DNA from: Cynocephalus volans | Taxonomy: Eukaryota > Chordata > Mammalia > Dermoptera > Cynocephalidae | Direction of reading: 5' to 3' | NCBI RefSeq assembly: GCF_027409185.1 | Contig: NC_084472.1 | Span: 95,124,427-95,188,426, forward strand | Length of the DNA: 64,000 nucleotides | Made by a program: the position numbers and the translations under genes | Notes under the pieces: generated by a model | The model's input: the letters and a program-made list of their open reading frames with translations, nothing else | The model's database searches: none | What the model was told of the DNA's origin: nothing | Shown here: piece by piece, positions 36,601-46,900 of the stretch | Layout of the letters: each line of letters starts with the position of its first letter | Numbering within the stretch: the first letter of the stretch is position 1

Positions 36601-39600
36601 ATTCTTCCTGAATGAAGAAGGATAAAGTTTTTAAAATTCTGAGTACAAAGTAGGGTATTACTGGACAAGCTTTTTTGTTTTTTTTTTTTTACCAGAAAAA
36701 AGTTTTATGGATTAAATAAAATGTGTGATCCTTTGTCAAGAAATATTTATGAACTTTCTTTAACATCATAATGTACTATTTAATAATAAAATGGGCTTTA
36801 GATATCTAATGCAACCTTCATTTTATGGGGGCAGAAATCTAATCCTGAGAAAAAAGTGACTTAATTTTCCAACACTTTTCATAAAGTACCAGATTTATTT
36901 GAAAATGTTTACAAAGTGAAACTGTTTAGGTAAACACTTTCTGACCCTGAAAAATTCCATTTCATACATAATAAAGCATTAGCAGTCTCTAACTTAATTT
37001 CCCAATGTTTCAAAACCTCAACAAAATTAATGTATCATTTGGTTTGAATTTCTACAGACAAGATCATTTATCATTTTATCTATAAAGCTTGCTAAATTCT
37101 TTCTCTTGCTTCCTATAATAGTACCTTTAAGGTCATTCTCTCAATCTATAGAATCTCTTTGAAAATTTCTGCATGGAATTAGAGTCTGGCCAAAGGCTTT
37201 ACATGGAGATTAAGACATGCCCAAAGGTAGGAAATCTGGATTTTCTGAACATAACTTAAGTACCAAAACTGTTGAAAGGAAAAATAGATTCCTAATAGGG
37301 TTTCAGAGGATATATGTGTTAGTAACTCTTAGAGGACCACATGGTCCAGGAAGCATGGATGCCCACCATACTGAGGACAGTGATCACAAGGGCCAAGTAT
37401 AGATTATCTTTGACATTTCTTATACTTAATTAAGAATGGATAAGGTTTAGCTTTCTAAAAATCCTATGGGTCCTTTAGCAATATGCAACATATCCTGGAC
37501 AAAAAAGAAAATATTGAATCATTATTTTTAAGTTAATAATTCAAAAATTAAGTAATTATTCTTCAATTAAAATTTTGTGCATCAATAATAGAATTTTATT
37601 TGCTAATTTATCCGTCAGAAAAGCAATACACGATATTTAGTAAAGAACCATTACGACCCTTTGCACATTTGTTAGAAGCCCAAAAGGTTAAAATTACAAA
37701 ATAGTAAACAAACAAACAAACAAACAAACCCCCAAAGGGCCAGTTAAGAATGAATTTCCGTATACCACTGCCACCATAATTTTCAGATATTAATCCCAAC
37801 GTTCATAAAGTAATTTATCTGTGATTTTGTTCTTAACTTACATGCACAGCATGCAGACCCTCTTTATAAGTCCATGCATGCACACACAGTGTTCCAGTCC
37901 AGTGCTGAAGAAGCCTATGTTTGTAAAGCTTACCAGAAATGACCCCGGCTGTCATTGTGGCAGCAACTGGTGACTGCCTCTTACTCACTCTGGCAAGAAA
38001 TCTAAACAGTAAACCATCCCGGGCCATCGCAAACAGAATACGGGGTAAAGGAAACATAGAGCCCAGAAGACTAGAACAGAAAAATTCATAAGCCACTGTG
38101 AGTCATTTTAAATATTATCCTAGAAAGATATATACAGGTAAAGACTGGACACACTAAAGCGCAGAACCAAAAAATTCAAATGCAAAAGCATTCACAAAAA
38201 AGTTATTAAACTTCATGTAAATCTAAATTGAAAACCACCTAACTTTCTAATTTTTTCAAAGTCCTTGATGAAAAAGATCTCTCTTTTCTTAATAAAAGCC
38301 AATTCTCTCTCACCTGCTACCGCACCCGATGATAAAGTAGCAATTATTGGTGTCTTCGTTTTGGAATTGATCTGAGCTAGACATTTGAAAAGCAACCCAT
38401 CCTCCGCCATAGCATAGATTACACGAGGCATTGGGAAAATGGATCCAAGAAGACTGAATAAAAAGCAAACACATGCAGTATGGCAAACATATTCATGCAA
38501 GATTCCCAGAACTGAACTAAAGCAATTGTTTAAAACTCAGCATAACAGTCATGATTATGAGGACTAATTGTTTTTTTTAAATGTACTGTGATTGGGCATT
38601 TAAAAATAGTTTCCAATATTGACCATTGTTCTACTCATTTTTCTGTTGCAGATATTTGCCTGGCAAAATTATTGGACTAAAAACAACATTGCAGGTAATT
38701 TGTGTGTGCCCACAATTAGCACTGAATTAAAACTAAGTAATTAAGACTTTAAAAAAAAAAAAACAGACCAATATCAATCACTAAGACATTTTTAGTAGCA
38801 ATAACTCAAAAAATAAAATTCCTAAATTGAAGAACTGATTAAGTAATTTTATTTCATGGTAAGAGTTACTTCATTTATTCAGTCATTATATATTTTTTGT
38901 ATTTATTTTACCATTATTTTTTCTCATATCACCTGATCTTTGATCAGATTAGTCAATTATCCCCAGCATCATAAGGTAATCAAAGATTAAAAAAAATAAA
39001 CTTCTTGTAAATTTAGTGCAGAAAAGTAGCCACGATTAAAAGTTAGTAACAGTGAAGTTTAACAAGACAATTTTTGCTTAAGATGTTTTGAATTACTTGT
39101 GTTTACTGGATGTTCCATTCCACACATGACTGAGTTGTGAGAAAATACGTAAAATATTTTACTTTAAAAATCCATTTTCTTTATATTTTAAGAAAGCTGG
39201 GTTGAGGCTGGCCACAGATGAATCCGTGTTCACCCCCGTTCCATGACCACAGGGGCACAGTATCGTCACAATTCAGACTTCTGCAACTATCTGAAGCTGT
39301 TTAAGCTAAACCTCAACACCAGCAGATGGCTGAGAAACCAAAAGGGGTAATTTCTAACTGCCACTTAGCACTATCTTGACTAGAAAATAAAAGATTCTGA
39401 GGGAAAAAAAATAAAGCTAAGTTGATAAATTATATTAAAAGATTTCTTTTTCTAATTTCAGATTTTTAGAAAATTTTTACTTAAATTAGTGATCAGGTAA
39501 AAAGATTAATTTTCTCTTTATAAGAATATTCTACTATATATTATGGTATAGAACTAAAATGAAACATCTTACTTGTGATCATTTGTTAATATGAAATATG

Positions 39601-42600
39601 AGTTTCTCAGGAAGCCTGAGAAATGAGTATTAAGACAAGCAGCTACCGAAACTGAACACTTGGAATTCAACTACCTTGTTAACAAGATATTATATACATT
39701 TCCACTATGAATTTGAGAATGGTAATTTCTGTTTCTAGACTGAGTGCGCTCTGATTGATGCTAAGAGGAAAAAGTTTCAGTGTTTCACAACAGAAAGCAC
39801 ATTACATTTTAAAAAATGACAGCCTAAAAGCTTCCATTCACGCAGACTCGGTATTACTTTAAAAGATGGCAGAACATGTCAACTCTGCATACAGTCTCAA
39901 ATTGTCTGTAGCACTGCAAGTAACACCAAAGCCAGCAGAGAAACACAATAGTATAAGCATTCTAAAGTTTTACAATACATATATATAAATGTACGAATAC
40001 ATCTAGCATATATATTTGTGTGTGTGTGTGTGTACCAATGTATATATTTCCACTGAGGCTTGGACAATCATTATCTTGAAAAACTGACTCAACAATTTTC
40101 CCTCCCCACCTTAGTTATCACTTAAGATTTTTTATATGGCAATTCTGGGTAAACTGTTCAGTGAATACATAGTTGCATAATATGTTCTTCATATTAGGAT
40201 ATTTTAAAAACACACAAAAGCGATTATTTAGACACTGACTATACTTTGCAGGAACCCAAAGCCCCTGCCCCAAAGGCAACGCAATGTACCTTGTTGACAA
40301 AGCACAGAGGGAGCCCGCTGCTACAACATATTTGGCAGGACCCCATCCAACATATTCAAATGCTACAGGAAGGGGGCTTTTTTCATCGAGGAGGTAGTAT
40401 GGCATCATAAGTGTTAAAGCTGCAGAGACCCCAAAATATGCCATAAAGCAAACAAGCAAAGAAGTCACAATTCCAATGGGAATAGCTTTCTGGGGATTCC
40501 GGACTTCTTCACCTAAGGAAATGTAAACAAAAGATTTGCATGTTTAATAAAACATTAATGGGTCAAAAACTTAATTTGTATCAAATTCTTCCTCTCCACT
40601 TTGGAAACTCTACTCTGCTTTTGTTCCTTCTGTCTTCTTAGCTTGATCCATCTATTCTACATGCAATTTCCTCTCTTCAGGCACTTTGCTATTACATAAA
40701 AATCCAATTCCCAGAGGGAGAAGAGGAGGAGAAGCCATGCAAGGCAGTTTCCCATTTCGAGAACGAGGAAGAAAACATGCCATAACAGCACTATTCAGTG
40801 TTTAGGGATAGAATAGCAGTCTTAAGTGGAAAACGCCTCATCTACAGAGATTAAATGACAATCGTGGCACTGTAGGCCCTTAAATACCAAGCTGAGAATC
40901 TCACTTATTTATATGAAACTTGTTTTGACAAAATAAAAACAGTACACTTTGTGTCCTTCTAATAAGATCTGACATGTGAAGTTCCCCAAACATGGTCAAT
41001 TATGTCATGCAATGACATGAACCCAGAGGAAGCACTTAGTGATTCTGGCATGATTACTTTGCTGTGTAGGATAAAGAGGAAAGAACTGACAGAATATATT
41101 CTGTCCAAGTGACATTACGTACAGATAGGTTAAGGACGGTAATTATAACTAACATTTATAAAGTATTCAACAGCTTGCAAAGTAGTTTTCATACAAGAGT
41201 ACTTCAAAAAGTTTGTGGAAAAACATAATTAAAAGATAATAGCAAATGTTTCCATGAACTTTTTAAAGTACCCTCATATGTATTTTCATAGGTATCTTCA
41301 TAACATTTGAGGGGTGGGTACTGCTCTCTCAATTTTGCCAACATGAAAACCAAGCATCAGAAAGTTTCACTAAGCTCTTTTTTTATCAAATGTCATAGAT
41401 GTCATAGCTGGGGGTGGAACAAGCATCCTTCTTACTCCAAGTCCCACTCTTTCCTTGACCCTCTGCTTCCACTCATGGATACTAATGTGGTACAAGCAAC
41501 ACCTTTTCCTTCTGCAAAGAGCCAGGACACTGCTCTTACCAGTTGTTGCAATGCAGTCAAATCCCACAAAGGCATAAAAGCAAGTTGCAGCACCAGCCAG
41601 AGTTCCTGCAAAGCCATAAGGCATAAAGCCGCCGGCCCCATAGACACTTGTTCCATTTTCAGAAGGCAGCTCTCTGAGGAAGAGAACAACCACATGGGAA
41701 AGTCATTTTCATAGAAAAATGCTCCTCTAGTGATTTGTCTCAAACTACATCCATGGAAGTCTGCTGTGCTCATCAGTTCTTTGAAGCTGATGAACATAAA
41801 ACTAAAACCTTAATCTCTCATCCTGTTCCTAGAGAATGTGGTGGTGCCCCAAATGATGACTTTCTTGTGTCACCAGCACCCAATTAGAGGCTGACCGACA
41901 GCACATGCAGAAGGCCCAGACCCACTCTGGGGGCAGCCCACAGCCAGGCAGGATCATGAGAGCCGAGACTCCACATGTGGGTCATGAAGACAAGAAACTT
42001 TCTCTTTCTCTTCCTGTGGACACTTTTTCCTACAAGAATCCATTCTTCAACTGATGAAGTAGAAAGTAAGGCAGACTGCATACCTTTAAAATATACTAAG
42101 AAGACATTTGAAAAGAGTGAAACAAAATTCCCTAGTATTGATCAGTAATACTAGTATTGCAGTTGAATATTTTATTATATGTTAAAAACTGTATAAAATC
42201 AGAGGGTACTAATTTTCTCCATCATCACAATAACTATAAACAACATATGAGGGTACTTCAAAAGGTTGTGGAAAATTGAATTAAAAGATAATAGTAATCT
42301 TTCCACGAACTTTGCAAAGACCCCTCGTATGTAAGGAAAAACATATAGATGTACCTCACTCCACATAATAGATAATTTTGTGATCTTATTTTGCTTATGC
42401 ATCTACTAACATTCTCCAAAAAACAAGGCTTGAAAATTACCAAAAGGCTGAAAGAATACAATGAAACAATGGTGGTCTCAAAGGAAAAACTAACACACAC
42501 AACTTAAAAATACTCATTGTTATTTAGAGGTAGCAAACTGTTGGGGAAAAAGATCAAGTTCTTCCAGTGGTTTGGACCTTCCTTTGCTCTTCCCCTAAAC

Positions 42601-43899
42601 TAAAGCAGAGCTTGAGGTTGGGACCCAGCACCTACATGGCTTCACAGAGTTGCTCAATGGTAAGCACAACCTATACCTTTCTGTCTGGAGGGGAGCCTAG
42701 AAAGAAGAGCTGGGCTAGAACAGCCCCTCAGAAAGGTCTCAGAGGCAAGAACGTTTGAGAACCATTGTTCTAGAGGAAAACTATCACATCTGCCATCTTA
42801 AAATGTAACATTAAAAAAAGAGAGAGGGGGCCGAGCCCGTGGCGCACTTGGTAGAGTGCTGCGCTGGCAGCGCGGCGACGCTCCCGCCGCGGGTTCAGAT
42901 CCTATATAGGACTGACCGGTGCACTCACTGGCTGGGTGCCGGTCATGAAAAAAACGACAAAAAAAAAAAAAAAAAAGAGAGAGAGAGGAAAAAAAAAAAA
43001 CCCAGTGTTTTACCTGGCACTTGCTGATATATTTTTGAGAAACTCTTCACTAATCTTCCAGTTAGCCACATTTCCTTTCACAAAGCCAGCAACCATAACA
43101 AAGAGAAGGACCAGGATATTAACGGCTGTGAAGACTTTATTCACCCAAGCAGACTCTTTTACTCCAAAAGATAAAAGACCTACAGAAAAAGAAAGGGCAT
43201 TTTAATTCTCACCTAAGCTTCAGGAAAGACAGTGGCATTTTGAGGCAGTTGCAGGCTTTAGGATGTTATTTCACCAGCATTCATATATTTACCTTCTATT
43301 TATTCATTCTACTGCTAGTTCTTACTCATCAGTCATCTAATTATGAAACAATATTTTCTAAACACAACCAATTCGATTTCAGAAGGCAAACTGTGCTTAC
43401 ACTCAGGAGATAGCACACTTTCTCTTATATATATATATAAACCTAGTAACTTTGGCTATTATTACCAATGATAGGTAGGTGTAAAGTAACACCTAATTTT
43501 AATGAAATGCTGTTCTAAAAAGCCATGTCAAAGTTAATGGTTATGAACTTTTTAAAAGTAGAAGCTATGCTGGCCCGTTAGCTCAGTTGGTTAGAATGCA
43601 GTGTTATAACACCAAGGACAAGGGTTCAGATGCCCGTAATGGCCAGCCACAAAAAAAATACAGAGCTCAATCATATGTCTGCCATATATTTATTGAACAC
43701 AAAAACAGAAAATAATTCAATTGTCATGGTAAAAGTACTTTGTTAAATCTATCCTCATTTTAATAGCTTTATTTTACATTCTGATTGTATAAAGTAATCA
43801 ATTTCCTGTTCAAGTAATTTGAAGATACAGAAAAAGTATGAAGAAAATAGATATCAATTGTGGTCTCCTCTCCAGAATTTTACACACTCTCTCTCTCTG

Positions 43900-43975
<76 letters not shown>

Positions 43976-46900
43976 CCATGTTATCAAATATATAACCTCA
44001 TTTTAACAGCTGCATAATCTTCTACTGTATTGAGGTAGCTTTCTTTAAGCCCTTATTTATAGGCAATTAGATCACTCAGTTTTTTACAATTATAAACAGC
44101 ACTGACAATCATCCTTTTATAAATATCTTTCTATATAAAGTAATACTGTACCAAAGGGTATGTACTTTTATACAAGGCTTTTGGTTCATATTGTCAAAAT
44201 ATTCTCCAGAAAGTATGGCCCAATTTAAATTGCCTATTTTTTTCTACCTGGATATTCTGTTCATATTGACTTATAAGATTTATTTACATATTAATGCTAT
44301 AAGCTCTCTGCCTGTCATGTACAGCATTTATTTTTCACAGTTTATCATTTCCTTTTAACCTTAGTGTTTTTAATCTTGTAGGAAAGTTATTAGAATAAAT
44401 CAATTTTTCCTTTTTAGTTTCTACCTTTAAAAAGACTTTCCCTCAAACATTAACCCAAAACATTCACCTTTGTTTTCCTCTAGCATTTCTATGATTACAT
44501 TTATCATACTTACATCTTTAATCCACCTAGTATAAGATATGAATTATGGAACTTTCTATGAAAGTTTACCTTTTACCACTGGGGAAAAAATTGCTGTGAC
44601 AGATTATGTAACAGATTTACCTGCTTCTTCCCTCATCTATAACCACCCACCATCAAATTACCAAAATTTTCCATGCAGAGATGACAGAAGTTGAATGTCA
44701 TTCTTCTGCCTGTATAATTCACAGAATCATATGATAATACAATATAACTGTATGAATGATATAAAGGAAAGCTGCATGGTCAGCAGGACTATTGCCTCTC
44801 AAATTGTCTGTTTGTTAGGTTAGGAACCATTGCTATCCACCCGGGACAATAACAAAGCCACCACATCTTACATAAGTTTCCCCACACTCCACATGTACCC
44901 TCCACTCTAAGATCTTGTCTCCCACCAACAGATTAGAGGCCAATGAATATCTCACCTCAATACTGCACACGCTTCCCTAGTATCTTTAATAAAACAACAG
45001 TGTCAGTTGACAGGACATTTGGTATTGCAATATGAATAAAGATTTATAGTAAAGGGTTTTGAACTTCAAAGACTCTACGGTCAAAGTTATAATGTAAGCG
45101 TAGCCTATGTTTAAAGGAAAGATACAATGGTGAATGAACACAGGACAAAGGACACAGGCCAAGGCCTTAGTCTTGCCATGGAATTCAGTGGTTCTAACTG
45201 TGTCATGGCCACATGCTTCTCATCATTTAGAGATTAAAGGTGAATATTTTAAGTTCATCCCTAAATAAAATATGATGTAACTAACTTAATGTTAGTGAGG
45301 CTGTTTAGAAACCAAAACAAACAAAAACCTATTGTTTGTTGAAAAACATTCTTGACATTACAAACAAAATGCAAAATATTTCTGACTATAAATTTTGTCA
45401 TGCTCCTATCCTTATATAAAACAATTAATGATTAACTTTTTAAAGGATAAGGCTGTTTTTTAAATTAAATAATTTAACAAATAAACGTTTCACAATAGAA
45501 GGATATTTCTGTCACACTCTTCTAACCAAGGGAGAAAATTAGAGATAAGGCTGGGCAGGAAAGCAAGGTGCAGATTTCCCAGGGTAAATCAAATAGGAAG
45601 TTGGAACAAACATGGATTTTATTCTTAGTGTAACTGTTGATGGGTTTAAGCAGCATTGCAGGTAGAAATGACAATCAGAATAAAAAATGTTCAAATAATT
45701 AAAACAAATAGAAAAGACGGCGGGGATTAGCTATGCCTAGAAAATAAAATTGGCTTTTACCTGAGAGATTATGTACCAAGCAAAAAGCCAGTATGAGATA
45801 GACACTGATATCTTCATTTTATGCACGAGCAAATTAAGTGATGGAAAGGTTAAGTAACTCTCAAGTTCCAAAGGTAGTAAAGTAGCACAGAAGGAATGAA
45901 AATCTGATTGCTCTGACTCAAATCCCTGTGCCTTTCTAAACCACTATGCTACAATACTGATGAAAACTGAAAAATTCCAGTACCCAGTATGTTTGTCTAC
46001 ATAATGTGTACGTTAAAAAACAACAGGTGATTTGAATATGCTTCCTTTTCAACCAGCTGCCTACATTATACAGATGAAGGCATGATAGAAAAACAGAATT
46101 TCTTCTAGAAATAGTATGCTTGCAAATATCCTTAGTTGTATCGAACAAGATGAAACGATGCCAAGAAATTACACATTCTTCCTTATTGAAACTTCACTGC
46201 CATTCCTGCAAGCTTCCAATTAATATTACAAAACTGATGTTCTCATTACATTATTTAGAGCATGTCAAGTGCCATTTACCTGGAAGTGCTATTTCTACAT
46301 TCCACACAACTTAGACTCATTTTTGAAACACACCTATCACATAAGATAAATTGTGATTCCAGCTGGTGATGAAGCCCACAGATGCCCAGCAGTAACCTAC
46401 ATGCATAAATATGCTGACCTAGTGTTGAGAACTCAGGCCCCAAATTCAGTAGTAACCTATGTTCCTGGAACAATTAGTTTGGCTCATCCTGAGGAGAAAT
46501 GTTATTGGTGTTCTTACCTGCTAGAATTAATATAAGGCACACAGCAAAAAAGTCTGGATACTCTGCAAGGCCGGTGTAATTCATTTTGAAGTATGTCCTG
46601 AAAAACTGACCAATCTGTTTGCTAAGAAGTTCATCAAAGGTGCCACTCCATGCTCTTGCGACACTTGAGGTGCCTTCCCAAGACAGAAGATTTAGAGAAT
46701 ACAAGGTCACTGGCAGAAAATCAACATAACATCATTTGCTACTATATCCTAGGATAAATATGGGTTAGTTCACACAGACTGAAAACTTTAAACAGATATA
46801 AAATTATCTTGATAATTTATAATTATACAATAGTAATCAAATGCTCAAGTCTGTAACTGTGGAATCAGGTAACTTTATTTGCAATAAAGAACTATAATTA

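Noticed and set aside
43569..43659. Possible tRNA-Ile gene
   Set aside because: The anticodon arm lacks a base, the acceptor stem is mismatched and an A-rich tail follows, so it is a tRNA-derived SINE.
46282..46451. Alternative SLC7A2 exon
   Set aside because: It has an in-frame stop, a frameshift and no acceptor, so it is a dead copy even though its donor is intact.
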